A stretch of DNA of 64,000 nt from Colwellia sp. (GCA_002733765.1 NVWU01000015.1:48919-112918); one strand, 5' to 3'; shown: positions 49,068 through 58,536, counted from the first letter of the stretch. Notes: generated from the sequence alone by a model not told the origin. Translations and numbers: made by a program.

Positions 49068-49386
49068 CCTGTTTGTCTAACAGCACAAAAAAAACTATCA
49101 TCCGTACGAATATCACTATAAATAACAGAGCAAACCCGTTACAACTCTGCATCTTCAGGTGGCACGGGTATATAGGTCTTTTAAGTACGCCCTACAGGGA
49201 ATACCGAGTAAATCATGCTTATTGTGCATTTATTTTTAAGGGAATAATCTTAATAAAAAGATGCGCCTTGAATAATCATTTATCTGTAGTTCTGATACTC
49301 ATTTCTTGGGGTGGTATGGATATATATCCGCATGAAAAATAGGGTTATATCGTTATGTTCCTATTCTCATTTTTCATTATTGTTTT
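49068..49386. other. Non-coding region between tyrS and the nos promoter
   Basis: The 89-codon plus-strand ORF in the track (49073-49342) has no ribosome site or domain character, and a repeat (49149-49176) lies inside it, so I do not call it a gene. Otherwise the region shows nothing beyond that repeat. Confidence 0.45.
49149..49176. repeat. Copy of a short dispersed repeat (GCATCTTCAGGTGGCACGGGTATATAGG)
   Basis: This segment closely matches GCATCTTGAAGTGGCGTGAATATAGG at 58510-58535, with a few transitions. The partner at 58.5 kb is paired with an inverted copy of its outer end. The two appear to be members of a second repeat family, separate from the 42.6/57.8 kb family. Confidence 0.5.
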
Positions 49387-49400
49387 TTGATCTATATCAT
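49387..49400 (+). promoter_or_regulatory. FNR/ANR-like box upstream of nosR
   Basis: TTGATCTATATCAT matches the FNR/CRP-family consensus TTGAT-N4-ATCAA at nine of ten positions. It lies about 100 bases before the likely nosR start. This fits induction under oxygen limitation by FNR, or by a DNR/NnrR-type nitric-oxide sensor that reads the same site. Confidence 0.7.
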
Positions 49401-49492
49401 GTTGGCTACATATCAACAGCGTACACTGTGACATATTGTCGCAGTGGGTAATTAGTTTTATTCACTATTTTATATTAAGAAGTGGATGCTTG

Positions 49493-51661
49493 ATGTTTAC
49501 CTTTCCCGTTAAAAATGTATTAAAAAAGGTGCTTAGTTTGTTAGGCCCTATTTGCATGTTATTTTTTACCATGACCTTTCCCGCTCAAGCTTTGTTTGTT
49601 AGTCCACCTAAAGATCCTATGCCACTAATAAAGGAGATTTTTCCAAGTCATACGCTTATTTCTGAAAAAGTATCAGCCAAAGAAGGAGAACCTCTACTTT
49701 GGACTATTTATGGTGAACAAGAGAATCAAGATAAAAAAATATTAGGTTATGCTTTTGAAACTAATGATTTAGCTAGAATTCCAGCTTATTCAGGTGAGCC
49801 AGTAAATATGCTAGTGGCTATTGACACCAATGGCGTTTATTTAGGGGCTAAAGTATTAGAGCATCATGAGCCTATTATTTTAGCTGGTATTCCAGAATCA
49901 AAACTGCATGCCTTTACTGCTCAATATGACGGCTTAAATGTTAGAGATCGTTTAAAAGTAGGCGGTAAAGTAACTGATGGTGTAGTGCATATTGATGGTT
50001 TATCAGGTGCGACAGTGACGGTTATGGTAATGAATGTTGGTATTGTCAAAGCGGCTACTATTGCGGCGCGATCATTAGGTATTATTAGCGCTAGTCAAGA
50101 AGTTATTCAACCTATGTCAACTATTTATCCGGATGTTTTTGAAAAATATAATTGGCAAACTTTAGTAGGCGATGGCTCAATTCGCAAATTGTATTTAAAT
50201 AGAGCTACTGTCGATGAAGCCTTTGTTACTACGGATGCTGAACATATTGATGAAGCAAAACCGAGTGAAAAACAAGACATGTTTGCAGAGGTTTATTTTG
50301 CACAAGCTGATATTCCTACCGTGGGTCGAAATTTATTAGGTGATAGTGAATATGAATGGCTAATGAGCAGCTTAAAAGAAAATGAACAGGCCATTATTAT
50401 GCTAGGCAATGGTTATTCTTTTAAAGGTTCTGGTTATGTGCGTGGTGGTATTTTTGACAGAATTCAAATTCTACAAAATGACGAGGCTTTTGCCTTTAGA
50501 GATCTAGATCATACACGTGTAACAGATATCTATATTGACAATGCGCCTAGCTTTAAAGAAATGGCACTGTTTATTGTACGAGAGCACCATGAATTCAACC
50601 CTGGTGTTGATTGGCAAGTAGAGCTATTAGTTCGTCGTCAAACAGGCCCAGTAGATAGTGTTTTTACTAGCTTTAAAGGTGATTACCATACGCTAGATAA
50701 ATATGTAGATCGTCCGGCATTAATTTACCCAGCGCCGGAACTGTCATTAACACAGCAAGTTTGGCAAGAGAAAAATGTTGAAGTTATTGTGCTGATTATT
50801 TTATTAGTTATCGTGGTAATGAGTCTGTTTTTTCAAGATATCTTGGTTCGCCATCCTACTTTTATGCACAATTTTCGTCACCTGTTTTTAATTATCACTG
50901 TGGTATTTATTGGTTGGTCATGGGGGGGGCAACTTTCAGTTGTTAATGTATTTACCTTCTTACAAGCCTTTATGTCTGATTTTTCGTGGGATTTATTCTT
51001 ACTTGACCCGGTAATTTTTATTCTGTGGGGCGCAGCAGCGGTAACCATGATTTTATGGGGACGTGCCGTTTATTGCGGTTGGTTATGTCCGTTTGGCGCG
51101 CTGCAAGAGCTAATGAATATATTTGCTCGTTATATCAAAATTCCACAATTTGAATTGCCTTGGGCTGTACATGAACGTTTATGGGCAATTAAGTATTTAA
51201 TATTATTAGCTTTATTTGCATTGTCGATGGAGTCATTAGCACTTGCTGAGCAGTTTGCTGAAATTGAGCCCTTTAAAACAACGTTCTTACTGAAATTCGA
51301 TCGTGAATGGCCGTTTGTTTTATATGCATCTATATTGCTGATTATTAATATTTTTAATCGCAAGTTCTTCTGTCGTTATTTATGCCCATTAGGCGCGGCA
51401 TTATCTACCAGTAATAGTGTTCGTTTATTTAGCTGGTTACGTCGTCGTCCAGAATGTGGACAGCCTTGTAAAACGTGTGCGAAAGAATGTGAAATTCAAG
51501 CAATAGATCCAGATGGTGTTATTAATATGCGTGAATGTCATTACTGTCTTGATTGCCAAGTAACCTATTTTAATGACGAAAAATGTCCACCATTGAAAAA
51601 ATTAGCACGTAAAAAAGCTAAGTATAAAGAAGCAGCAATTAACGTAAAAGAAGTAGCGTAG
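49493..51661 (+). CDS. nosR: NosR, membrane iron-sulfur/FMN protein of N2O reduction
   Basis: NosR is a membrane flavoprotein needed to deliver electrons from the quinol pool to NosZ and for nos expression. After a signal sequence (LLGPICMLFFTMTFPAQA) comes the periplasmic FMN-binding domain with DGLSGATVTVMVMN, where the SGAT threonine carries the covalent FMN. Several membrane helices follow, with the NosR/NapH-type CGWLCPFGALQELMN and FFCRYLCPLGAALS. Two ferredoxin-like cysteine clusters (CGQPCKTCAKEC; CHYCLDCQ) finish the protein. The track starts at TTG 49436; ATG 49493 (MFTFPVKN) with AGTGGA upstream is preferred, giving about 722 residues. It is 94 bases upstream of nosZ. Confidence 0.94.
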   Translation: MFTFPVKNVLKKVLSLLGPICMLFFTMTFPAQALFVSPPKDPMPLIKEIFPSHTLISEKVSAKEGEPLLWTIYGEQENQDKKILGYAFETNDLARIPAYSGEPVNMLVAIDTNGVYLGAKVLEHHEPIILAGIPESKLHAFTAQYDGLNVRDRLKVGGKVTDGVVHIDGLSGATVTVMVMNVGIVKAATIAARSLGIISASQEVIQPMSTIYPDVFEKYNWQTLVGDGSIRKLYLNRATVDEAFVTTDAEHIDEAKPSEKQDMFAEVYFAQADIPTVGRNLLGDSEYEWLMSSLKENEQAIIMLGNGYSFKGSGYVRGGIFDRIQILQNDEAFAFRDLDHTRVTDIYIDNAPSFKEMALFIVREHHEFNPGVDWQVELLVRRQTGPVDSVFTSFKGDYHTLDKYVDRPALIYPAPELSLTQQVWQEKNVEVIVLIILLVIVVMSLFFQDILVRHPTFMHNFRHLFLIITVVFIGWSWGGQLSVVNVFTFLQAFMSDFSWDLFLLDPVIFILWGAAAVTMILWGRAVYCGWLCPFGALQELMNIFARYIKIPQFELPWAVHERLWAIKYLILLALFALSMESLALAEQFAEIEPFKTTFLLKFDREWPFVLYASILLIINIFNRKFFCRYLCPLGAALSTSNSVRLFSWLRRRPECGQPCKTCAKECEIQAIDPDGVINMRECHYCLDCQVTYFNDEKCPPLKKLARKKAKYKEAAINVKEVA

Positions 51662-51755
51662 TAAGTCGTCATTAATTAATAAAAATGTAGGTCAGCTTAT
51701 CAGCAGTAAAGTTTGACAGTTAAATAAACTAATTTATAAAAAGTGGAGAATACCA

Positions 51756-53648
51756 ATGAGTAATGAAGAACAAAAAAATGATGAGGTCACCATAGAAAAT
51801 GCTGATCGCCGTAAATTTTTCGGTAAAACAGCGCTAATTGGTGCTGGTGTTGTAGCAGCTCCTATGACTGCCGCTATGTTTGCTTCGCAAGCTAGCGCTA
51901 ATGCTAAAAAGGCAGCCATGAGCCCAGTAGTTCATCCGGGTGAATTAGACGAATATTATGGTTTTTGGTCTGGTGGTCAATCAGGTGAAGTACGCGTTAT
52001 GGGTGTTCCATCAATGCGTGAATTGATGCGTATTCCAGTATTTAACATCGATAGCGCCACGGGTTGGGGAATTACTAACGAATCTAAAGCTATCAAAGGC
52101 GATAGTGTTGATATTATGGTTGGTGATACACATCATCCGCACATGAGTATGCAAGATGGTCGTTACGATGGTAAATACGTATTTATCAATGATAAATCAA
52201 ATACTCGTGTTGCCCGTATTCGTTGTGACGTAATGAAAACGGATAAAATGCTAACGGTGCCAAATGCTCATGCTATTCATGGTTTGCGCGTACAAAAAGT
52301 GCCTTATACTAAGTATATTTTTTGTAATGGTGAATTTGAAATTCCATTGAATAATAATGGTAAAGAAACCTTAGAAGATGTTAGTACATACCGTTCGATA
52401 TTTAATGTCATTGATGCAGAAACGATGGAAATGGCATTCCAAGTTATTGTTGATGGTAACTTAGATAATACTGATGCTGATTACGATGGTAAATATTTTG
52501 CGTCAACGAGCTATAACTCAGAAATGGGGATGAACTTAGGTGAAATGATTGCCTCTGAACGTGACCATGTAGTGGTATTTAACTTAGCACGTTGTGAAGC
52601 GGCAGTAAAAGCGGGTAAATTTAAAAACTATAATGGTAACAATGTACCAGTATTAGATGGTCGTAAAGGCTCTGATTTAACGCGTTATATTCCAATTCCT
52701 AAATCACCGCATGGTATTAATACTTCACCAAATGGTAAGTATTTCATGATAAATGGTAAGTTATCACCGACTGTTTCTATTATTCAAATTGATAAATTAG
52801 ATGATTTATTTGCGGATAAAATTAAAGCACGTGATACCATTGTAGGTGAGCCAGAACTTGGTTTAGGTCCACTACATACCGCATTCGATAACAAAGGTAA
52901 TGCTTACACTACCTTATTTCTAGATAGCCAAATAGCTAAATGGAATGTTGAAGATGCTATTAAAGCCTATAATGGTGAGAAAGTTAATTACATACGAGAA
53001 AAATTAGACGTTCATTATCAACCAGGTCATAACCATACCACTATGGGTGAAACTCGTGATGCAGATGGTAAATGGTTAATGGTGTTATGTAAGTTCTCTA
53101 AAGATAGATTCTTACCAGTTGGTCCTTTACGTCCTGAAAATGATCAATTAATTGATATTACCGGCGATAAAATGAAAATAGTTCATGATGGACCAGCATT
53201 TGCTGAACCACATGATTGTATTATGGTGCATCGTAGTAAAATTAAAACCAAAAAACTTTGGAGCCGTGATGATCCTATGTTCGCAGGCACTGTGGCGATG
53301 GCAAAGGCTGATGGCGTTGACTTAATGAGCGCTAACAAAGTGATCCGTAAAGGTAAAAACAAAGTAACGGTTTACATGACTTCGGTAGCTCCTACATACG
53401 GGTTAAATGAATTTAAAGTGAAACTAGGTGATGAAGTTACCGTGGTAGTAACCAACCTTGATATGGTTGAAGATGTAACCCATGGTTTCTGTATGACTAA
53501 CCACGGTGTGCAAATGGAAATTGGTCCACAAGCAACAGCGTCAATCACTTTTAAAGCAGATAAACCAGGCGTTCAATGGTATTACTGTAACTGGTTCTGT
53601 CATGCTTTACATATGGAAATGCGTGGAAGAATGTTGGTAGAAGCTTAG
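51756..53648 (+). CDS. nosZ: Nitrous-oxide reductase, clade I (Tat-exported)
   Basis: NosZ reduces N2O to N2 in the periplasm with CuA and tetranuclear CuZ centres. The N-terminal twin-arginine signal [17 protein letters not shown] marks the clade I (Tat) type as opposed to the Sec-exported clade II. CuZ histidines appear in GDTHHPHMS, in NAHAIHG and in the HNHTTMGE and EPHD segments. The C-terminal cupredoxin domain has the CuA motif [18 protein letters not shown]. The 630-residue length is normal. GTGGAG precedes the ATG. An intrinsic terminator follows, separating nosZ from nosDFYL. Confidence 0.98.
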   Translation: MSNEEQKNDEVTIENADRRKFFGKTALIGAGVVAAPMTAAMFASQASANAKKAAMSPVVHPGELDEYYGFWSGGQSGEVRVMGVPSMRELMRIPVFNIDSATGWGITNESKAIKGDSVDIMVGDTHHPHMSMQDGRYDGKYVFINDKSNTRVARIRCDVMKTDKMLTVPNAHAIHGLRVQKVPYTKYIFCNGEFEIPLNNNGKETLEDVSTYRSIFNVIDAETMEMAFQVIVDGNLDNTDADYDGKYFASTSYNSEMGMNLGEMIASERDHVVVFNLARCEAAVKAGKFKNYNGNNVPVLDGRKGSDLTRYIPIPKSPHGINTSPNGKYFMINGKLSPTVSIIQIDKLDDLFADKIKARDTIVGEPELGLGPLHTAFDNKGNAYTTLFLDSQIAKWNVEDAIKAYNGEKVNYIREKLDVHYQPGHNHTTMGETRDADGKWLMVLCKFSKDRFLPVGPLRPENDQLIDITGDKMKIVHDGPAFAEPHDCIMVHRSKIKTKKLWSRDDPMFAGTVAMAKADGVDLMSANKVIRKGKNKVTVYMTSVAPTYGLNEFKVKLGDEVTVVVTNLDMVEDVTHGFCMTNHGVQMEIGPQATASITFKADKPGVQWYYCNWFCHALHMEMRGRMLVEA

Positions 53649-53704
53649 ATTTTATTTATTTAGAGTCGATTTTTAATACCATAAAGCGGTATTAACGTTA
53701 AAAA

Positions 53705-53733
53705 CTCAATATCGTAAGATATTGGGTTTTTTT
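53705..53733 (+). terminator. Intrinsic terminator between nosZ and nosD
   Basis: CTCAATATC-GTAA-GATATTGGG forms a nine-base stem (one T-G pair) followed by seven T residues, about 55 bases after the nosZ stop. It should limit read-through from nosRZ into the maturation genes. Confidence 0.85.
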
Positions 53734-53825
53734 ATTATTAGCCGCTTTTATTTATTTGAGATCAACAGCGTAATAATTAAAAGTGCTATGCTGTTATCAT
53801 CTTTAATATCAGTGATGAATTTTCT

Positions 53826-55241
53826 TTGTTAGTTCTCAAAAAATTATTTTATTTTCTCTCATTACTTCTGTTGTTATTAGTCAACTGTGCCCAGATAGTG
53901 AGTGCGCAAGAGTTTATTCTTAATGCTAGTGATAACTTACAAAAAACACTTGATAACAGCAGTGATGGTGACATCATTACGTTAACTGAAGGGCAATATT
54001 TTGGCCACTTTGTTATCAATAAACAAATCACCTTACGTGGCGCTGATTCTAATAATAAAGCGATCATTGACGCCCAAGGTAGTGGCCATGCGCTCACCTT
54101 AAAAAACTCTTATATTACTATAGCGAACCTAAATATAATTAATTGGGGTGATGATCTTACCGAGCAAGATTCAGGTATTTATTCTAATGAAAAAGTGGGC
54201 TTAAATTCAGATAAAAAAAGCGCTACTGGTTTAGTTATTGAAAATAATATTTTATCAGGCGATGGTTTTGGTATTTGGTTAAATCATGTCACCAAAGCTA
54301 AAATTTTCAATAATAAGGTTGAAGGAAATCTAACTTTACGCTCTGCTGATAGAGGCAATGGTATTCAAGTAGCGAACGTCACTCATAGCCATGTTTATCA
54401 AAATGAAACTTATAAAACCCGTGATGGAATTTATGTTATTTCTAGTCAAAATAACCTGATAGAAGCAAATACCATGCATAATTTACGCTATGGTATTCAC
54501 TACATGTACTCTTACGATAATACCGTGAAAGACAACATTGCTTATAACACACGGGCGGGTTATGCGTTAATGAGTTCAAGACGTTTAACTATTACCGGTA
54601 ATAAAACTACCAACAGTGAAGATTATGGATTTTTATTAAACTTTATTACCCAGTCAACCTTTACCAATAATCATATTAAACAGGTTTGGACTAAACCGGA
54701 AAATAAGGTGTTAGGTCGCGATGGTAAAGGCCTATTTGTTTATAACTCTGGTTATAATACCTTAGAAAATAATATAATTGATACTGCTGAAATAGGTATT
54801 CACTTAACTGCGGGTTCTGAAAATATTAAAATTTATGGCAATAGCTTTATTAATAATCCCACGCAAGTGAAGTATGTTTCTAATAAAAAGCAAGAATGGA
54901 GTAAAGATGGTCGCGGTAATTATTGGAGTAATTATTTAGGCTGGGATATGAATAATGATGGTATTGGTGATGCTATTTTTGAACCGAATGACGGTATTGA
55001 TAAATTAGTGTGGCAGTACCCTGAAATGAAAATGATCATGGATAGCCCAGCTATATTAATTTTACGTTGGGTACAAAAACAGTTTCCGGTGTTAAAGCCA
55101 CCAGGCGTGAAGGATAGCTACCCATTGATGCAATCTCCTCATATTAATGATTTGTCTACGGTAATCAAAACCCTAGAGGATAAAAATCATTCAAAAAATA
55201 TACTCGTCAATAATGTTAGTGCAAAGGAAATAACACGATGA
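53826..55241 (+). CDS. nosD: NosD, periplasmic copper-site maturation protein
   Basis: NosD is a periplasmic right-handed beta-helix protein that works with NosF and NosY in assembling the CuZ centre. The 471-residue protein has a signal peptide (YFLSLLLLLLVNCAQIVSA). CASH/PbH1 repeats follow, seen as recurring N-x-I/F turns (ENNILSGDGFGIWLNHV, RDGIYVISSQNNLIEAN, YGIHYMYSYDNTVKDN). No ATG is available in frame: the only usual start codon before the signal peptide is TTG 53826, with a weak GTGATG upstream. The stop overlaps the nosF start by four bases. It lies beyond the nosZ terminator. Confidence 0.92.
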   Translation: MLVLKKLFYFLSLLLLLLVNCAQIVSAQEFILNASDNLQKTLDNSSDGDIITLTEGQYFGHFVINKQITLRGADSNNKAIIDAQGSGHALTLKNSYITIANLNIINWGDDLTEQDSGIYSNEKVGLNSDKKSATGLVIENNILSGDGFGIWLNHVTKAKIFNNKVEGNLTLRSADRGNGIQVANVTHSHVYQNETYKTRDGIYVISSQNNLIEANTMHNLRYGIHYMYSYDNTVKDNIAYNTRAGYALMSSRRLTITGNKTTNSEDYGFLLNFITQSTFTNNHIKQVWTKPENKVLGRDGKGLFVYNSGYNTLENNIIDTAEIGIHLTAGSENIKIYGNSFINNPTQVKYVSNKKQEWSKDGRGNYWSNYLGWDMNNDGIGDAIFEPNDGIDKLVWQYPEMKMIMDSPAILILRWVQKQFPVLKPPGVKDSYPLMQSPHINDLSTVIKTLEDKNHSKNILVNNVSAKEITR

Positions 55242-56191
55242 ATACCCCGTTAGTCTCATTAGTGGAGGCAGGTATAAGTTATGGTCAATTAGATGCGTTG
55301 AAATCAATGACCATGTCACTTAATGAAGGTGAAGTTTTAGGATTGTTTGGTCATAATGGCGCGGGTAAAACCACCATGATGAAGCTTATTTTAGGGGTTA
55401 TCTCACCAACATCGGGTAAGGTTGAAGTGATGGGAATGGCACCTGATTCCAAGGAAGCGTGGCATTGCCGTAGTAAAGTTGGTTACTTACCGGAAAATGT
55501 CAGTTTTTATGATCAGCTAACGGGTTTAGAAGTACTTACTTACTTTACCAAGTTAAAAGGCTTTACTAATAAATACGCTAAAAAACAAGCAATGGACCTA
55601 CTTGAACAAGTCGGTATTACCCATGCGATGAAAAGACAAGTCAAAACCTATTCAAAAGGTATGCGTCAGCGCCTTGGATTAGCACAGGCATTTATTGGTG
55701 AGCCAAAATTATTATTACTTGATGAACCTACCGTTGGGTTAGATCCCATGGCGACACGTGATTTTTATAAAACTGTCGATCAACTCAAATCAAATGGCTC
55801 CAGTATTATTTTATGTTCCCACGTTTTACCGGGGGTAGAGCAACATATTGACCGTGCTATGATCTTATCTAGCGGGCAGCTTTTAGCCATGGGAACGTTA
55901 GCAGAATTAAGGCAACAAGCCGCTTTACCTGTAGTAATCAAACCTTCAGGTCTTAACGGTACTGTAGCCCAAGATACAAGATTAAAGGGCTTTTTAACAG
56001 ACGCATGCCAGCATACTTTACTCGTACCAGAGGAGGAAAAATTAACTGTATTAAAGCAATTACTTAGTTTGGATGGCTTAAATGATATTCATGTTGAATC
56101 AGCAAACTTAGAGCAAGTGTATCAGCATTTTCTTTCACAGCATGAGCTATTAACCAATGAGCTTTCGCCTCAACAAATTAAGGGAGGGTAA
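55238..56191 (+). CDS. nosF: NosF, ABC-type ATPase for NosZ maturation
   Basis: NosF powers the NosDFY complex that supplies sulfur/copper for CuZ assembly. The ABC ATPase has Walker A FGHNGAGKTTMMK, the Q-loop region LPENVSFYDQLTG, signature YSKGMRQRLGLAQA and Walker B LLLLDEPTVGLDP, followed by the switch histidine (CSHVLPGV). The 317 residues match NosF. The start codon overlaps the nosD stop (ATGA) and nosY follows after 5 bases, so DFY are translationally linked. Confidence 0.95.
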   Translation: MNTPLVSLVEAGISYGQLDALKSMTMSLNEGEVLGLFGHNGAGKTTMMKLILGVISPTSGKVEVMGMAPDSKEAWHCRSKVGYLPENVSFYDQLTGLEVLTYFTKLKGFTNKYAKKQAMDLLEQVGITHAMKRQVKTYSKGMRQRLGLAQAFIGEPKLLLLDEPTVGLDPMATRDFYKTVDQLKSNGSSIILCSHVLPGVEQHIDRAMILSSGQLLAMGTLAELRQQAALPVVIKPSGLNGTVAQDTRLKGFLTDACQHTLLVPEEEKLTVLKQLLSLDGLNDIHVESANLEQVYQHFLSQHELLTNELSPQQIKGG

Positions 56192-56196
56192 GACTA

Positions 56197-57015
56197 ATGA
56201 GACAAATTTTTACGGTTGCCAATAAAGAATTTCATGACGGATTAAGAAATCGCTGGCTAGTATCTATCACCCTTATTTTTGCGTTGTTATCTGTTGGTTT
56301 AACTTATTTTGGTGCGGCGGCATCTGGTGCGGTTGGTGTTACTTCACTGTCAACAACTGTCGCTAGTTTAGCCAGTTTAGCGGTATTTTTAATTCCATTA
56401 ATTGCTTTATTGCTCAGTTATGACAGTTTTGTTGGTGAGCAAGAAAGTGGTACTTTGCTATTATTGCTCACCTATCCCATCAGTAAAAGCCAATTATTAT
56501 TAGGAAAGTTTATTGGCCAAGGTAGCATTATTGCCCTAGCTACTTTACTTGGTTTTGGCGCATCTGCGATATTGTTATATTTCCAATTAGGCGATACTGA
56601 TATTTTTAGTGCTTTTGGTTTATTTATTGTCAGTGCGATATTATTGGGATTAAGCTTTACGGCAATTTCTTATTTGATCAGCCTTTCGGTAAGTGAAAAA
56701 TCTAAAGCGGCTGGCTTTGCCTTGATCACTTGGTTCTTGTTTGCTCTTGCATTTGATTTAGCATTACTCGCTTTATTAGTGGGTGTTGAAGATGGTGTAA
56801 CTCAGCAAGGTCTAACGCAGTTGATGATGCTTAATCCAACTGATATTTTCCGATTAGTGAATCTTTCAGGACTAGACAGTAGTGATGTAAATGGTGCCTT
56901 AGCTGTTGCCATTAATGCCAGTTTATCGCAATTTCAGTTGATTTCTGCCTTGATCGCTTGGGTAGTTTTACCATTAACTTTAGCCATTTTTATTTTTAAG
57001 AAAAAGACCCTTTAA
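56197..57015 (+). CDS. nosY: NosY, ABC-2 type membrane permease for NosZ maturation
   Basis: This 272-residue membrane protein has six helices, including SITLIFALLSVGLTYFG, LASLAVFLIPLIALLLSY and the last, LISALIAWVVLPLTLAIFIF. The loop ESGTLLLLLTYPISKSQLLLGKF is typical for NosY and related ABC-2 permeases. It forms the transmembrane part of the NosDFY complex. It starts MRQIFTVANKEFHDGLRNRW, the usual N-terminus of the family. It lies 5 bases after nosF and 36 bases before nosL. Confidence 0.94.
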   Translation: MRQIFTVANKEFHDGLRNRWLVSITLIFALLSVGLTYFGAAASGAVGVTSLSTTVASLASLAVFLIPLIALLLSYDSFVGEQESGTLLLLLTYPISKSQLLLGKFIGQGSIIALATLLGFGASAILLYFQLGDTDIFSAFGLFIVSAILLGLSFTAISYLISLSVSEKSKAAGFALITWFLFALAFDLALLALLVGVEDGVTQQGLTQLMMLNPTDIFRLVNLSGLDSSDVNGALAVAINASLSQFQLISALIAWVVLPLTLAIFIFKKKTL

Positions 57016-57051
57016 CCTATTTACCTATAAAAATTACCGAGAAAATTACCG

Positions 57052-57564
57052 ATGAAATTCTATAAATCTCTAGCCATCATTACTGCACTTACTATCGCTG
57101 TTACTTCGTTAATGTCGTGCTCTGATAAGACAGACCAACAGCAAATGTTACATAAAGCGGTTGCCATGGAGTCAGGCGATGAATGTCATTTATGTGGCAT
57201 GTTAATTACCCGTTTTGATGGTCCTAAAGGTGAAGTTTTTCGTAAAGAAACAGGAGAGCAGGTTTTTAAATTTTGCTCAACGCGTGATCTGTTTAGTTAC
57301 TATTTAGATCCGGAAAATAAGCGCAATGTTGCACAAATTTTCGTACATGATATGAGTAAAATGCCTTGGGGTAGTGACAGTATCGATGACAAATATTTTA
57401 TTGATGCTAAAACAGCGTGGTATGTTGTCGGCTCAGAAAAAACGGGTGCTATGGGAGATACCCTAGCCAGTTTCAGTCAACAAAGTGATGCACAAGCATT
57501 TGCCAAAGAGTTTGGTGGAAAAGTAATAAGCTTTGCAGATATTAATTATGATACTTTACTATAG
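57052..57564 (+). CDS. nosL: NosL, copper chaperone lipoprotein
   Basis: NosL binds Cu(I) and hands it to the NosDFY machine. The 170-residue precursor has a lipoprotein signal (IITALTIAVTSLMSC, lipidated Cys at about 23). The copper-binding motif CHLCGMLI is present, and FDGPKGEV, FKFCSTRDLFSYYLDP and MGDTLASFSQQSDAQAFAKEFGG follow in the order of the NosL family. It closes the nosRZDFYL run. An inverted repeat downstream may end the transcript. No apbE or nosX-like FMN transferase gene follows, although NosR needs one. Confidence 0.94.
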   Translation: MKFYKSLAIITALTIAVTSLMSCSDKTDQQQMLHKAVAMESGDECHLCGMLITRFDGPKGEVFRKETGEQVFKFCSTRDLFSYYLDPENKRNVAQIFVHDMSKMPWGSDSIDDKYFIDAKTAWYVVGSEKTGAMGDTLASFSQQSDAQAFAKEFGGKVISFADINYDTLL

Positions 57565-57587
57565 CTATCCTCTGCTTTATTGCTATT

Positions 57588-57618
57588 AAAGAGCTTGCTA
57601 GGCTAAGGTAAGCTCTTT
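57588..57618 (+). terminator. Probable terminator after nosL
   Basis: AAAGAGCTT (57588-57596) pairs with AAGCTCTTT (57610-57618) around a 13-base loop, 24 bases after the nosL stop. The following ACTTTATTATTA is only moderately T-rich, so termination strength is uncertain. Confidence 0.6.
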
Positions 57619-57761
57619 ACTTTATTATTACATTCCATATTTAAAGTCACTTCTATACCCTGATCCATTTTTTATTTATAACAAACTTCATGAAAGTGCT
57701 AGAAGTTAGTCAAAAAACTATTCAAGATGTTTTCTACTGTTTATAATACAAAGCTTAAATA

Positions 57762-57920
57762 ATACCAATTAAATTAACCAAGTGATTTTTTTAAAGGGCT
57801 TAAATATCAAATAATATCGTTACTTTCAATCTCAATAGCCAGCTATTACTTAAGTAAACGCCTTATTTTTGATACTTTATTCATGTTAAAATTTGAATCA
57901 TTAATTAATTTAATTGGCAT
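57762..57920. repeat. MITE-like element with terminal inverted repeats
   Basis: The left end ATACCAATTAAATTAA (57762-57777) and the right end TTAATTTAATTGGCAT (57905-57920) are inverted copies with one mismatch in 16. The 159-base element has no ORF. It shares AGCCAGCTATT and the end organisation with the element at 42606-42779. It ends 32 bases before the start codon of the rraB-like gene, so it probably contributes to that gene's leader. Confidence 0.65.
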
Positions 57921-57952
57921 AAATCATTAAATAAAGCCGAGAAAATACGTAT

Positions 57953-58276
57953 ATGAACTTTCCTTCAGATGAAACTGGCCAAGTGTTGGCAGAAATGCAG
58001 CAAGCAGGTATTGATCTTAGCATCTCGCATGATGTGGTTTTTTTTCATTTGTTTGAGCAGCAAACTCAAGCGCAAGCAATGGCTGATTTTGTGAAGCAAA
58101 ATATAGCAGATGTTCAAGTGAGTATGCATGCAGATGAAACACCCAATGTTTGGGATGTTGACTGTACCGTGAAAATGGTACCAAGCCATGAAGCGGTAGT
58201 GAAGAAAGAGGCTGATTTTGAGCAATTGGCAATCAAGTTTTCTGGCTATAGTGATGGTTGGGGAATAGAGGCTTAA
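57953..58276 (+). CDS. rraB: RraB-like regulator of ribonuclease E
   Basis: RraB binds RNase E and changes its action on a subset of mRNAs. The 107-residue acidic protein follows the family order: FPSDETGQVLAEMQQAGIDLS at the start, a VVFFHLFEQQTQAQAMADF strand-helix, WDVDCTVKMVPSHEAV in the middle and the tail GYSDGWGIEA. E. coli RraB is 138 residues and has a longer acidic C-terminus that is missing here. The gene is alone, with a repeat element in its upstream region. Symbol given from family resemblance; the interaction itself is not shown by the sequence. Confidence 0.82.
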   Translation: MNFPSDETGQVLAEMQQAGIDLSISHDVVFFHLFEQQTQAQAMADFVKQNIADVQVSMHADETPNVWDVDCTVKMVPSHEAVVKKEADFEQLAIKFSGYSDGWGIEA

Positions 58277-58475
58277 ACGATTTTTTTTCTAAAGGCACTC
58301 ATTCACTATCAGGTACCATTGAAAACTTTTAACTTGAACTTTTATTCAGTAGAACTCAGGTTATTTATCATGAATCAAAGCACATTGCCAAAGAGATATA
58401 TTACCAATGGCGTGTGTGAAATAGGGCTGGTATGAAAAATCCAGCAAGAGATGAAAACGGTTTTTGAACACTAAT

Positions 58476-58535
58476 TATACCCATACCACCTAAATTCTCG
58501 CTAAATATTGCATCTTGAAGTGGCGTGAATATAGG
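58476..58535. repeat. Short inverted-repeat element abutting the UPF0126 gene stop
   Basis: TATACCCATACCAC (58476-58489) is inverted, with some changes, as GTGGCGTGAATATA near 58520-58533. The right half GCATCTTGAAGTGGCGTGAATATAGG matches the copy at 49149. The element's right edge is one base from the stop codon of the minus-strand gene at 58537. TATACCCAAATGAC near 4807, after cysH, may be a remnant of the same family. Confidence 0.5.
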
Positions 58536-58536
58536 A

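Noticed and set aside
49073-49342. 89-codon plus-strand ORF between tyrS and nosR
   Set aside because: No ribosome binding site or domain character, low-complexity composition, and a dispersed repeat (49149-49176) lies within it.
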